Below, piece by piece: positions 25,093 through 34,816 of a DNA stretch of 64,000 bases (positions are counted from its first letter, which is position 1; every line of letters starts with the position of its first letter). The stretch is from Planctomycetota bacterium (GTDB lineage: Bacteria; Planctomycetota; SZUA-567; H5-PLA8). A program made the translations under genes and the position numbers. Location of the stretch: positions 1,488,001 through 1,552,000 of the forward strand of contig JAOSKN010000003.1 in the NCBI GenBank assembly GCA_027493525.1, in the 5' to 3' direction. Below the pieces are notes generated by a model. It had not been told where the DNA came from. It made no database searches and worked only from the letters and a program-made list of their open reading frames with translations.

Positions 25093-26937
25093 TTATTGCG
25101 GCCCCTTGAGCCGATTCATGGCATCGCGCGACGCCGGCCCAAACCACGCATCGTCCTTTAGCTTTTCATAGCCTTGCAAGGCCTCGGCTTTCCGGCCCAG
25201 AGACTCTAGGATGGCCGCGCGCTGAAACTGCACCTTGAGATGGTCCGGACGCTGCGCCAGGCAGGCTTCCAGGTGCTTGAGGGCTTCCTCCAACTGCGGC
25301 GGATCCTGCCGGAACGCGATCTCGGCCAGCCCGTAATGCGCCTCGAAGACGGCATCATGTTCGCTGGGCTGCAACTCGGCCGGCGGCACGGCCAGGATTT
25401 TTTCAAACCAGGGCTTGGCTTCCATCAGGCGCCCTTGAAGGAAGAGGATCGTGCCCTCGCGGACATCCAGGATCAGCGGCGCCGGATGCCGTTCGATGTT
25501 GACCCCGCGGCGCGCCAGCTTCAGGTGCTCCAGCGCCTCATCCAGTTCCCGCTGCCGCTCGGCCTCGGACCACGACTCGTCGCCTTTGAGCACGCGCAGG
25601 ACGCCGCGGTCGGCCAGCCAGTACTGCCCCAGCCCGCTGCGCGGTTCCTTGGCGACGGAATCCTCGAAGAGCGCGTCTTCGCTGGCGAAGACCGCGCTGC
25701 GCTGGCAGGACTTCCAGCCGTAGAGCGCCGCCAGGCCCAGCAGCACCATCAGCGCAAACCCGCGCGCGAGCTGCTCCATGAAATTCATGACGTAGCCGAA
25801 ACGGCAGAACAGCCCGTCGAGCATGAGCACCAGCGAGAGCGTGAGCCCCGGCAGCGCCCAGTATAGAAAGCGGTCGTGCATCAGCGCCGGCAGACCCTGC
25901 GGCGCGAGGAAGATGCCGAAGCTGGCGGCCGTCCAGAGCAGCAGGAAGATCGCCGCGCGCGACTGAAGCACCGACCAGAGCACCGTCGCGCTCCAGCCCA
26001 GGATCACCGCCACGCCCAACCACATCCGCCCTTCGGTGGGATCCAGGACCGGCGCCACCGCGTAGGCGTAGGCGAGATTGAAGGGCCAGACGAGGTTCGC
26101 CGCGTAGCGCAGGATCACGTAGCACGCGGTCATCGCGTGCGTGCCGAGGCTCCCGCCGGCCGGCGGCACGACCACGGACGCGTAGGTATGGAGGTTCGCC
26201 GCGACACAGGCGGCGCCGATCGCCAGGAACCCGGCCGAGCGGAGCAGGCGGCCCGCGAGGCTCCCCCGCACCATCAGCAGTTCGAAGGCGGCGAACGCGA
26301 CCGCGTAGCAGGATGGCGTGCCCTTGGCCAGGCAGGCCAGGGTGTAGAGCGCCAGCGCCCCCAGCGTCCGCGCCCACCCCGCCGGGACGTGGACGGCCTC
26401 GGCCTCCGAGAACGGATGCCGCACCACCAGCAGGTTCAGCGCGGCCAGGCTCAGCGCGAGCGCCAGCACGTTGTCGCGCTCGGTGATCCAGGCCACGGAC
26501 TCCACGTTGGTTGGATGCACGACAAAGAGCACCACCGGCAATCCGGCCCAGGCGGCGTAGTTTGGCTCGAGCTGCGGCAGGAGTTTCACGGCCAGGCGCC
26601 AGATCAGCAGCGCGGAGGCCAGGTGCAGCAGCAGGTTCACCAGGCGGTTCAGGTCGGGCCGCTCGCCGTACAGCGCCTGCTCCAGGCCATGCGAGAGCGC
26701 GGAGAGAGGCATGTAGCCCGGGCGGGGGCGCGGATCCTTCAGCGGCTCGACAAACTCCTTGCGCAAGGCCTCGGCGGTAAGCCCCTCGCGCACCGGCGCG
26801 GCGTCCAGTACGTAGACGCCGTCGTCCCACTGGCGCAGGTAATCGGAGTGGAAGCAACGCGCGATGAGGCTGGGGGCCAGCGCGCCCATGAGCAAGGCGA
26901 CGGCCGCCAGACGCCACGTTGAAGCGTTCGTGTTCAC
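25093..26937 (-). CDS. TMTC-like membrane protein with TPR tail
   Basis: A 614-residue integral membrane protein. The N terminus has a first membrane segment, then FHSDYLRQWDDGVYV, the acidic loop position typical of GT-C glycosyltransferase folds. VVHPTNVESVAWITERDNVLAL is the hallmark of the TMTC/O-mannosyltransferase-like bacterial family. About ten further hydrophobic segments run to residue 400. The last 200 residues are TPR-like (GLGQYWLADRGVL, EALKHLEACLAQRPDHLKVQFQ). By family knowledge it may glycosylate exported proteins using a lipid-linked donor, but activity of bacterial members is not established. It is a single gene with no close operon partner. Confidence 0.8.
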   Translation of the reverse strand: MNTNASTWRLAAVALLMGALAPSLIARCFHSDYLRQWDDGVYVLDAAPVREGLTAEALRKEFVEPLKDPRPRPGYMPLSALSHGLEQALYGERPDLNRLVNLLLHLASALLIWRLAVKLLPQLEPNYAAWAGLPVVLFVVHPTNVESVAWITERDNVLALALSLAALNLLVVRHPFSEAEAVHVPAGWARTLGALALYTLACLAKGTPSCYAVAFAAFELLMVRGSLAGRLLRSAGFLAIGAACVAANLHTYASVVVPPAGGSLGTHAMTACYVILRYAANLVWPFNLAYAYAVAPVLDPTEGRMWLGVAVILGWSATVLWSVLQSRAAIFLLLWTAASFGIFLAPQGLPALMHDRFLYWALPGLTLSLVLMLDGLFCRFGYVMNFMEQLARGFALMVLLGLAALYGWKSCQRSAVFASEDALFEDSVAKEPRSGLGQYWLADRGVLRVLKGDESWSEAERQRELDEALEHLKLARRGVNIERHPAPLILDVREGTILFLQGRLMEAKPWFEKILAVPPAELQPSEHDAVFEAHYGLAEIAFRQDPPQLEEALKHLEACLAQRPDHLKVQFQRAAILESLGRKAEALQGYEKLKDDAWFGPASRDAMNRLKGPQ

Positions 26938-27030
26938 GCGCGCCCCGGACTCCCCTGAAGCGGCTTACGCCGGCCGCGCGCGGCTCCGGCCAGGCCCGGG
27001 AGTCCCCAGCGCGCGCGGCTCACGGCGTAT

Positions 27031-27067
27031 AAAAAAGGGGGCCTCGGGCGAATGTCCGAGGCCCCCC
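27031..27067 (-). terminator. Rho-independent terminator after the HEAT/pseudo-receiver gene
   Basis: On the minus strand GGGGGGCCTCGG and CCCGAGGCCCCC form a long GC stem around a seven-base loop, followed by TTTTTT. It lies about 40 bp past the stop at 27106. Confidence 0.92.
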
Positions 27068-27105
27068 GGGTATGGCTGTGTTCCCCGAACCTTCCTGAAG
27101 CCGCG

Positions 27106-29795
27106 TTACTTCTCCTTCTTCTCGCGGTCGACGCGCTTGGAGCGCAGGAATTCGCGGAGCTCCTTGTTGGTCCGCTCGTGCCGGCCGAAGCCGATCGCGG
27201 CCCACTCCTGCAGGATGTGTTCGGACTCGGTCTGCGCCTTGAGGTAGACGTCGGCGAACTTCTCGGGCTGGACGTCGGCCAGGCTCTTCAGCGCGGCCAG
27301 GCGCATGTCCTTCGTGTTCTGCGCGTCCTGGAAGACGGCCAGAAGCGCCTGGGCGGCCTCTTCCTTCATGTTGCCGCCGCGGGCCTTGCCGATGGCCTCC
27401 GCCGCCGGAATGCGCACGTCGTCCTTGCGGTTCTTGAGCGCCTCGGCGCAGGCCTTTACGCCGTCGGCCAGGATGATGTTCGTGCTGCGGATGTCCAGGG
27501 CGGCCAGCGCCTGGGCGCAGTTGACGGCGATGTTGTGCGCGTCGCGCTTCGAGACCGCCTCGGCCGGGCGCAGTTGTTCGAGCTTCTCGATCACGCCTTG
27601 CAGGTCGTGGCCCTTCATCTCGCGCTCGACCAGCGGGATCTCCGTGCCGAAGCGCGCCTGGGTCAGGTTGCGGGTCGCCTGATTGAGGATGATGCCGACC
27701 GGGACGTACCGGGTGCGCACGTCGGCCTTCAATTCCTCCATCAACTGCTCGGCGTTGAGGTCGCGGCGGATCTCGTTGGCGATCAGGATGATATCCTTGG
27801 GCGGGAAGCTGCGGCCCTTGAGGATCGCGTCGCGGCCGTCCACGGCGTCGGTGACGCCGTAGTTGAGGGACTGAAGGGCGTCGCGCAGGGCGTTGCGCGA
27901 ATTCTGATCCTCGTCGACGACCATGATCTGCAGCGGCTTGTTTTCGCTTACGCCGCGGGCGAGGACCGTGCCGACCGTGTCGCTGCCGGCCCAGGCGTCC
28001 GGGTAGCGGTTGATCGCGGCCAGCGAGAGCGCGCAGGCATACTCGATGTTCTGGTTGCTGCTGGTCAGGCCGTTGACCAAGGCCGCGCTGGAGGGCGTCG
28101 GATCCATTTCGGGTTCGATGGGCGTGGGCAGTCCCGAGCCGGCCTCGGCGGGCTTGGTCGGCGCATCGCCCGGCGGGGGGGGCGGCGCGACTTCGGCGCT
28201 GGCCCCGCCCTTCTGGGCGGCGGCGCCGATTACGTTGCCCTTCTCGTCAAGCGCTTCGGCCCAGACCGGGTGCGCGCCCGGAAGCTGGCCCGTGTACAGC
28301 CCGCCCTCGTCGATGCTGCCGCCTTCGGCGGACCAGCGGAAGTTCGCGATCGCGGGCATCTTGGCGCCGTACTGGTCCAGCGCCGTGGCCTTGAAACGGA
28401 CGGTCTGGCCCGGGGCCACTTGGGCGTTGGCGGGCTTGACCACGATGCTCGTCAAGACCGGGGATTCGGCGGCGGCCGGCGCGGCAGCGGCGGGCAGCGG
28501 CGGGGCGCCGGAGCCGGCAGCAGGTCGCCGGTCGGATCCAGATCGCGCAGCCGCTGGGCCAGGAAGACGCCGACGCGGGGCAGGAACGGATGGCCCGGGT
28601 AGCGCTTCAGGTCGCGCAGGACCTTGTTCAGGCCCGCGTTGACGTAGTACTTGCCGCAGGCGTCGGTGAGGTTGCGGCAGTCGATCAGTTTCTGGTTCCA
28701 CTCGATGACCGTCTGCTTCTCTTCCTCGGAGAGGTAGTGCTGCGTGGGCTGCTCGTTGATCACGTCGACCAGGTCCTGAACTTCCTGGTACTGGGCGGCG
28801 TAGATGCAGGCGGCGAGCGGGTAGAAGTCGGTCTGGTCAACTTCGAGGTCGATTCCGCGCAGGACCAGCTCCTCGGCGAGCTGCTCGTTCCAGGCCCAGA
28901 AAGGATACAGCACCGGGACCAGGCCGCCGCTTTCGTTGAGGTGCCAGAGGTACCCGTCCACCTGCTCGGCCTCGTCGGCGACGCCGGAGCGCTCCAGGTA
29001 GTAGCGGTTGGCCGCTTCGTAATAGTAGGTGGAGGCCTTCTTGAGTTCGGCCGCCGGGAGGCCCGTGATCTGCTCCAGCGCGCGGGTCGCGTAGCGCTTG
29101 CAGGTATCGGTCTCCTTGGGGTCTTCGAGGCGGGCCTTGAGGGCCGGGATGGCGCGCTCGTCCAGCGGGTAGATGTCGGTGATGGTGAGGATCGCATTCT
29201 CGCGCATCAGCACGTCGGAGTGCCCGAGCAGCTCGACGAGCGGCAGGATCGCCTGCGTGCCCATGCGGGCGAGCACGATCCGCGCGTGGGTGCGGAAGTC
29301 GTCATGGTTGGCGTCGTTCAGGTACTTGGAGACGACCGGGACGGCGTAGTGGCCCAGCTCCGCGAACTCGCGGTAGAGCTGGACGCGTTCGTCCTCGCTC
29401 GTGGCCGGATCGACGACGCGCGCGGCCATGCGGGCCATGCGCTCCTGGTCGGCGAGCTTGCTGATGTAGTACTTGCGGTAAAGCTGCCAGACGTAGGTCG
29501 GCTCGGCGCCCATGCGCGGATTGGCCATCATCTCCGCGACGATCCGCGGGCCGGCCTCGTCGACCAGGCGCGCGGCCATCTCCTTGCGCGGTTCCATGGA
29601 GAGGAGTTTGTGCAGGCGCTGCTGGGACTCGGAGAATTTGCCCTGCAGGAAGAAGTCCACCCCTTCCCGCCAGAGCTTCTCGATCTCGGCCGGATCGGCC
29701 TGCGCATGCGCGCGAGGCGCCACCAGCATCAACCCCGCCAAGGCAAGCACCCAGGCGAAGCCAGCACCGAACGAGGACCGCGTTCGACCCGTCAT
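27106..29795 (-). CDS. Exported TPR/HEAT/Ig-like protein with a degenerate receiver domain, one-base frameshift
   Basis: About 896 residues when one base is restored. ATG 29795 (MTGRTRSSF) has GGAGG nine bases upstream and begins a signal peptide ending APRAHAQA. A TPR (LWREGVDFFLQGKFSESQQRLHKL) and HEAT-like helices follow (HARIVLARMGTQAILPLVELL). The frame breaks in a Pro/Ala linker at a run of four C (28502-28505 on the minus strand); five would join it. The second part has a Big-type Ig domain (VVKPANAQVAPGQTVRFKATA, WSAEGGSIDEGGLYTG), a receiver-like domain (IMVVDEDQNSRNALRDAL) whose phospho-acceptor strand reads DIILIANEI rather than carrying an Asp, and C-terminal HEAT repeats. A receiver fold in a protein with a signal peptide is odd, because receivers are normally cytoplasmic. 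Role unknown; an envelope scaffold is a guess. Confidence 0.78.
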
Positions 29796-30320
29796 GTCCA
29801 GCATCCTCCGCACGGACGGAGCGCCCCCAACTACGCCCCACAATAAACCCTGACCGGCCCCCGAAACGGCTCCGGAACGCGCGGTCACGCGCCGCGCTCG
29901 ATCCCGACCGCCGCTCCGACCTGCTAAGGGAGCGCGTCTAACCCAGTACATTAAAGGCTTAAAAGCTTCGGCATGGTAGGGCTGAAAACCGGGAGTGTCA
30001 AGAGCGAAAACTATCGCGCCAAAGGGCTTAAAGGAGCCTCCTGCGCTCCCTAAGACGCCCTTTCCCCGCACCTGGTACACCGCCCCGCCCCGGCAGCTCC
30101 GAGCCCTCCCACGACGCACGGCGCCGGAGCTATAATTTACGCTTGCGCCATCCTGCCCGCATAACGTTTTCCGCCATCGGGCCTCTCGCACAAGACTCCG
30201 GAGCACAACCAGTTCAAATGAAGAAAGTGAAACGCTCTTACGCATTGCAGCATTTTTGAAATGGGCACTTTGCGCATCCTTGCTACAATGTTCACATCGT
30301 TTGCGACTCGATAATGACAG
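29796..30320. other. Intergenic stretch without a recognised gene
   Basis: No convincing coding region is seen on either strand. An extended -10 box (TGCTACAAT, 30282-30290) points toward the XRE gene, but no -35 at a normal distance is present. The left part is GC-rich and the right part AT-richer. Confidence 0.5.
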
Positions 30321-30507
30321 GCCCGGGCATTTAACATACCCGTGCCGCTTAGATGTCCACGGCGACATGCCTAAGCTGGGGTCTTTGGAGAGCTAAAATG
30401 AACCGGGTTTACAGACCAGCCCCTCCAATTAGGGCACATGCTCCATGAAACAGATGAAACGCTGGTGGGGTTAGGAGATTGATTTGATGCGCAAGCGGCG
30501 TATTTAG
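30321..30507 (+). promoter_or_regulatory. Possible structured leader with three tiny reading frames before the XRE gene
   Basis: A hairpin built from GCTTAGATGTC (30347-30357) and GACATGCCTAAGC (30364-30376) is followed by three very small frames. These are 30398-30448 (16 codons, GGAG upstream), 30445-30474 (9 codons, MKQMKRWWG, overlapping the first by ATGA) and 30487-30507 (6 codons, AGGAG upstream). Two adjacent Trp codons precede a TAG. The resemblance to leader-peptide control is suggestive only; such short frames arise easily by chance. Confidence 0.3.
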
Positions 30508-30558
30508 GTTCTTGCACCTACTTCTTGCTGCCGCGCGCCGAGAGGAAGAGGACTGCCC

Positions 30559-30837
30559 GTGCCCGAGAAGCCCAAGCCTTCTGGTCCGTTACCAGAACCC
30601 GACCCCCGTTCCGACCTTATCACCTATAGAATACGTCTGGGTTTGACGTTGCGGGAATTGAGCAATCGCACGGGGCTCAGCCCCGCCACCCTTTACCGCC
30701 TGGAACGGGGCCTGATCAAAGCCACCCCGCGCTCCAGGATCCGGCTCCAGGACGGGCTGGGCCTTTCGACCGAGCAGGTCGACTTCCTGCTGCGCCACTG
30801 CGACGCCAAGGGGCGTTCCAAGTCCGAAGGCGCATGA
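30559..30837 (+). CDS. Small XRE-type helix-turn-helix regulator
   Basis: A 92-residue protein starting at GTG 30559 with AGAGGAAGAGG-like purines upstream. Residues about 22-75 form a Cro/CI-type helix-turn-helix (YRIRLGLTLRELSNRTGLSP then ATLYRLERGLIK). It resembles stand-alone XRE DNA-binding proteins that control local or developmental genes. No toxin or phage gene lies beside it. It is convergent with the sigma factor gene, the two stop codons being 24 bp apart. The target is unknown. Confidence 0.78.
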   Translation: MPEKPKPSGPLPEPDPRSDLITYRIRLGLTLRELSNRTGLSPATLYRLERGLIKATPRSRIRLQDGLGLSTEQVDFLLRHCDAKGRSKSEGA

Positions 30838-30861
30838 ACGCCAGCCAGGGCTCCTTGGCGC

Positions 30862-31875
30862 TCAGAAGCAGACCGAGTTCTGGTAACTCCTGAACTTCTT
30901 GCGCAGCACCTCGATCACCTGGGCATGGATCTGGCAGATGCGCGACTCCGAGAGGTCCAGGAGGTCGCCGATCTGCTTCATGCTCCGGCCGTTGAAGTAG
31001 TACTGCTCGACGACGGCGCGTTCGTTGGGGTGCAGGCCGCGCAGGGCGATCTCGCGGATCTCCTCGCGCTGCAGTTCGCGGGTCGGCTCGTCCTCTTCCC
31101 TGTCTTCCAGCATCTCCAGGCGCAGCAGGTCGCGCTCGTCGGAGTTGTCCGAGGTCCCGCCGTCCAGGCTGATCTGGGCCTTCACGTCCAGTTCCCGCCG
31201 GAGCTTGTTGAGCTTATCGAGATCCATATCGAGGCGCGCGGCGATCTCCTCGTCGACGGGCTCGCGGCCGAGTTCGCTGCCCAGTTCGCGGATGGTGCGG
31301 GCGTAGAGGTGGTGCTTGTTGCGGATCAGGCGCGGAACCCAGTCGCAGGCGCGGATCGAATCGAGCATCGCGCCGCGGATGCGCGGGACGCAGTAGGTCT
31401 CGAAGCGCACGCCCTTGGACGGATCGAACTTCTGGATCGCGTCCTGGAGCCCCAGGTTGCCGGCGCTGAGCAGGTCCATCACGTCGACGCACTCCGGAAG
31501 CTTCGTCTTCTGGCGCTCGGCGATGTAGCGGACCAGCGACTGGTAGTGTACCCAGAGCCGGTTGCGGTCGTCCGCGGCGCCGCTCTGGTGGTATGCGGCC
31601 CAGAGTTCATCCTCGTGACGGCGCTTGGCGGCCTTGGCCTCGACGCGCGCGCGCTCTTCGGGGGTCAGTTCGCCCGAGGCGTCGGTCTCCAGCGGGCGCG
31701 GGGGGCGGAAGGTCAGCGGCGCGGTGACGGGGGAGACGAGCTTGCGGCGGACCGGCGCCTGAACGACCGCTTCCGGCTCCGGCTTCGGCTTCGGCGCAGA
31801 CTTGGGAGCCGGCGCGCGGTGGCGCGGCTTCTTGGAGGAGCGGGCGGCGCTTCGGGTGGCGGTTGTGTTCGGCAT
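30862..31875 (-). CDS. FliA/WhiG-type RNA polymerase sigma factor
   Basis: A 337-residue group 3 sigma factor. After a Lys/Pro-rich N-terminal tail of about 100 residues it has region 2 (LVRYIAERQKTKLPECVDVM, LLSAGNLGLQDAIQKFDPSK, RFETYCVPRIRGAMLDSIRA), region 3 (RELGSELGREPVDEEIAARL) and region 4 (LHPNERAVVEQYYFNGRSMK, IGDLLDLSESRICQIHAQVI). The SESRICQIH end is diagnostic of the FliA/WhiG branch, which directs flagellar, developmental or stress genes. No flagellar gene is in the window. Region 1.1 is absent as expected. The N-terminal extension is longer than usual and low complexity, possibly a regulatory tail. ATG 31875. Confidence 0.92.
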   Translation of the reverse strand: MPNTTATRSAARSSKKPRHRAPAPKSAPKPKPEPEAVVQAPVRRKLVSPVTAPLTFRPPRPLETDASGELTPEERARVEAKAAKRRHEDELWAAYHQSGAADDRNRLWVHYQSLVRYIAERQKTKLPECVDVMDLLSAGNLGLQDAIQKFDPSKGVRFETYCVPRIRGAMLDSIRACDWVPRLIRNKHHLYARTIRELGSELGREPVDEEIAARLDMDLDKLNKLRRELDVKAQISLDGGTSDNSDERDLLRLEMLEDREEDEPTRELQREEIREIALRGLHPNERAVVEQYYFNGRSMKQIGDLLDLSESRICQIHAQVIEVLRKKFRSYQNSVCF

Positions 31876-31998
31876 GGCGATCCCCTTTTATGGCTGGCCT
31901 TGGGGCTCAAGAGCCCGAGGCGGCGCATCGGATTCCTCCCAAGGTGCGGAGGAAGTGAGTACCCGGCTTTGAAAAATTCAATGCGTGCTCTATGCGCA

Positions 31999-32026
31999 GA
32001 AATAAAACGTAATTGACGTTTGTCAA
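31999..32026 (-). promoter_or_regulatory. Candidate promoter for the sigma factor gene
   Basis: On the minus strand TTGACA (32026-32021) overlaps the palindrome TTGAC-GTTT-GTCAA (32013-32026), with a weak TATTTC -10 box about 16 bp on. The palindrome could be an operator. It lies in an AT-rich island (about 31970-32150). Confidence 0.4.
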
Positions 32027-32098
32027 TCCATTGAAAACTAATTTTTCTGATAGATGCTCTTGATTTTTAAGGGGTTACTCTGATGACCACCAAACGTG

Positions 32099-32125
32099 CA
32101 CCTAATTGAATTTTTTTGTTAGGTG
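32099..32125. other. Small AT-loop hairpin in the sigma-PilX intergenic space
   Basis: CACCTAA (32099-32105) pairs with TTAGGTG (32119-32125) around a T-rich loop. No gene is visible in 31876-32257 apart from the promoter region; the purpose of this hairpin is not clear. Confidence 0.35.
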
Positions 32126-32257
32126 TAGTTTGTGTTATGGGATCAAGGTGAATTTTTCAAACCTTGCTTTTCCCCTGAGGCAGACTGGGTGGGAATAGTT
32201 CCTAATGTACAACGGCCCCCATGCTCCAGCCGCTGTTTCCTGGCGGCACACGGAGGC

Positions 32258-32299
32258 TCAAAAGGCAAGGAGCGGACCTTGCGCTCAAGGTCCGCTCCT
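32258..32299 (-). terminator. Terminator after the PilX-like gene
   Basis: A perfect 14-bp stem (AGGAGCGGACCTTG with CAAGGTCCGCTCCT, four-base loop CGCT) is followed on the minus strand by a short TTGCCTTTTGAG tract. The T-tract is imperfect but the stem is very strong. Confidence 0.75.
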
Positions 32300-32334
32300 G
32301 CCGCTCTGCCTGGTTCGGCCCCGCGGGGCCAGGG

Positions 32335-34803
32335 TCAGAAGGCGCCCAGGTTGCGCGACCAGCCGCGGCGGATGATGCCCCAATTGGTGTTGGAACTGTT
32401 GTTGATGTCGAGCATCTTGCGGACGCGGGAGTCGTAGTTGACGGTAAACGCTTTGCGTTCGTAGGTGTACGAGCCGTTCTTCTTGACGCGGTTGTAGCCG
32501 TCCTGGGCCGAACCGCTGGTCTGGGTGCCGCCGGTGACGAGGATGCCCAGGTCGGGGGCGATGATCGCGCCGTTGACGATCATGCGGCCGCCGGACTTGG
32601 AGTTGACCTTGGACCAGCTTCCCCCGGAGAACGTCTGGGTGCTGGCGTTCCACGTACCCGAGTACTTCTGGACCTTCTTGCGCTCGATCGCGAAGATCGC
32701 GTTGTTGGTGTAGAGCAGCCCGTCGATCTGGCGCGGGGCGCTGGGGCGGCTTTCCTCGGCCTTGAGGATCAGGTTGAGCATGTTGCCGGGGGTGATCCAC
32801 TCGGGGTGGATGTGCAGCTTCTGGGCGTTGGCCTTCTGGGGTCCTTGCTTGGACGAGGGAATCTGGTCCAGGTTGCGCATGGTCGCGTAGGTGTGCGGGT
32901 CGCCGGTGTTGTTCCACCACTGTTTGGACGAGTTCCAGTAGTTCTTGTCGTTGAGGTACACGGGGACGTTCCCGTCCTTGTAGAAGGAGTAATAGCGCGG
33001 AACGTAGTTCGGATCGTATTTGGGGTTGGAAAGGGTGTACTTGCTGGAGTTGGTCACGATGGGATTGGAGGTATTGACGAAGCTGCTGGTGGCCGAGGAT
33101 GGGACGTGGGTGAGGTTCTTGGTCAGTTCGTCGCGGTTGAAGAAGGCGAGTTCCTCGACGACGAAGTTGGCGAAGTTGTAGTTGTTGGGGCTGGCGCCGT
33201 TGAGCGAGCCGGTGTCGGGGAGGGAATAGCCGGAGACCTTGTCGCCGGGTTCGGGGACGCCGTACTTGTAGAAGGCGCTCCTGTTGGAGTCCCAGTGCTG
33301 GACCTGGCTGAGGTAGTCGCCGATGACGATGTTCCCGCCGGCGACCATGCCCAGCAGGTTGGCGCCGCCGGAGGCGTTCTTGCCGAAGACTTCCTCGCCG
33401 TTCTCCGTGACGTTCTTGTAGATCACGTCGCCCGGGGCGTAGATGTTGCCGGAGGCCCAGATCTCGCCGCTGCCTTCGACATAGCCCTGGATCATCACGT
33501 CGCCCTGGACCATGATCTTGCCGTTGAGCTGAATGGGGTTGTCGGCGGTGCCGATGAGGATGAGGTTTCCGGAGTGGGTGCCCGAGACGTCGATCGGGGC
33601 GCCGCTGGAGGGCAGCGTGGCCGCGTTGTAGGTGGAACCCGCGGGGACGTTCACGCCGATGCCCCCGCCGACGCTGCCGGTGGCGTCGGCGGCCACGGCG
33701 TCGAATTCGTCGGGGTCGATCTTGCGATTCTTGGTTGGGGAGCCGTCGGCCTGGAGCGGGTAGTAGTCCTTGAAGGGCGAGGGGAACTCGGTGGGCAGGT
33801 CGCCGTCGCTGTTGGCCATCGTCTGGGTGTCGGTCGTGTAATTCAGGTACAGGTTCTGCTTGGGCTGCCAGAGGCCGGTCGAGCCGTCGGCGCCGTCGTC
33901 GTAGAAGGATTCGTAATGGACGGCGTTGGGCGTGCTCGTGGAGCTGTCGTCCTGGTAGATGGTCGATTTGCGGACGCCGGAGTTCTCGTTGAACTTGGCG
34001 GTCTTGAAGGTGGAGCCGGAGAGGTCGGCGAGGTTCAGCGCGTTGCCGCTGAACTCCTCCTCGAAGCGGCCGCGGTGGTAGAGCGTGCCTTCGATCATGG
34101 ATTCGGCGCTGCCGGGGCGGATGGCGAGCTGTTCGAGGGTGCCGACCTTGACGCGCTCGAAGGAGCCGATCTTGGTGGAATCGGCGTTGTTCTTCTTGGC
34201 GATGCTCTGGACGTGCAGGTGGCAGACGGTGCAGGTGATGTTGTTGGTCAGGACGGCGTAATCGAAGCCCTTGTAGTCGTCGGGGTTGCGGGCGGTGATG
34301 GCGCGGGAGGCCCAGACGGACTGCCCGGAGTCGGTGGTGGCCTGGACCTCGACGAGCAGGTCGGTGTTCTTGATGTAGCCGTCGTTGTAGTCGCGGTCTT
34401 CGCGGGTGAAGCGGATGCGGGTGATGGTGGCCGAACCGATGCGCTGGCCGATCCAGGTGGTGCCGAAGGCGCCGTTGTCGTTGAAGCTGATCTGCCCGCC
34501 GCCGGCGGCGTTGGGGGTGGGGTCGATCAGGCCGGGGAAGCGTTCGAGGAGCAGGGAGCGGAAGTTGGGGCTGCCGGTCTCGCGGCGGATGAGATAGTCG
34601 CCCCAGAGGTCGCTGACGACCATATCCACGCCGCCGGTGGCGGCGTAGAAGGCGGCCTCGCGGGAGAGCATCCGGTCGGTGTTGCGGGCGTTGCCCGAAC
34701 TGATCTCCAGGATCGCGAGCATCATGGCGGTGGCCATGATGACGGAGATGAGGGCGACGATGAGCGCCCCGCCGCGCGCATGCCGTTTCCTGAGAGCGAA
34801 CAT
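32335..34803 (-). CDS. Large PilX-N-like pilus-associated protein with a CxxCH motif
   Basis: An 822-residue protein. The N terminus (RGGALIVALISVIMATAMML, then AREAAFYAATGGVD-like SREAAFYAATGGVD) matches the PilX-N type membrane helix of minor-pilin-like proteins. At about residues 180-190 there is ITCTVCHLHVQ, a CxxCH sequence of the kind that binds heme c. The middle has a bactofilin-like or beta-helical stretch (GNLILIGTADNPIQLNGKIM, VQGDVMIQGYVEGSGEIWAS). The C-terminal half is rich in Asn, Ser, Tyr and Trp. It is the last gene of an operon with a damaged prepilin and a coiled-coil membrane protein. Related large PilX-like proteins with a CxxCH near this position seem familiar from PVC-type genomes, but that is recollection. 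Heme attachment is unproven; export of the motif to the periplasm would be required. Confidence 0.75.
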   Translation of the reverse strand: MFALRKRHARGGALIVALISVIMATAMMLAILEISSGNARNTDRMLSREAAFYAATGGVDMVVSDLWGDYLIRRETGSPNFRSLLLERFPGLIDPTPNAAGGGQISFNDNGAFGTTWIGQRIGSATITRIRFTREDRDYNDGYIKNTDLLVEVQATTDSGQSVWASRAITARNPDDYKGFDYAVLTNNITCTVCHLHVQSIAKKNNADSTKIGSFERVKVGTLEQLAIRPGSAESMIEGTLYHRGRFEEEFSGNALNLADLSGSTFKTAKFNENSGVRKSTIYQDDSSTSTPNAVHYESFYDDGADGSTGLWQPKQNLYLNYTTDTQTMANSDGDLPTEFPSPFKDYYPLQADGSPTKNRKIDPDEFDAVAADATGSVGGGIGVNVPAGSTYNAATLPSSGAPIDVSGTHSGNLILIGTADNPIQLNGKIMVQGDVMIQGYVEGSGEIWASGNIYAPGDVIYKNVTENGEEVFGKNASGGANLLGMVAGGNIVIGDYLSQVQHWDSNRSAFYKYGVPEPGDKVSGYSLPDTGSLNGASPNNYNFANFVVEELAFFNRDELTKNLTHVPSSATSSFVNTSNPIVTNSSKYTLSNPKYDPNYVPRYYSFYKDGNVPVYLNDKNYWNSSKQWWNNTGDPHTYATMRNLDQIPSSKQGPQKANAQKLHIHPEWITPGNMLNLILKAEESRPSAPRQIDGLLYTNNAIFAIERKKVQKYSGTWNASTQTFSGGSWSKVNSKSGGRMIVNGAIIAPDLGILVTGGTQTSGSAQDGYNRVKKNGSYTYERKAFTVNYDSRVRKMLDINNSSNTNWGIIRRGWSRNLGAF

Positions 34804-34816
34804 GTTCTGGCCTCCG

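Noticed and set aside
30361..30540. A known riboswitch before the XRE gene
   Set aside because: I could not match the stems and conserved bases to any class I know; only a generic structured leader can be claimed.
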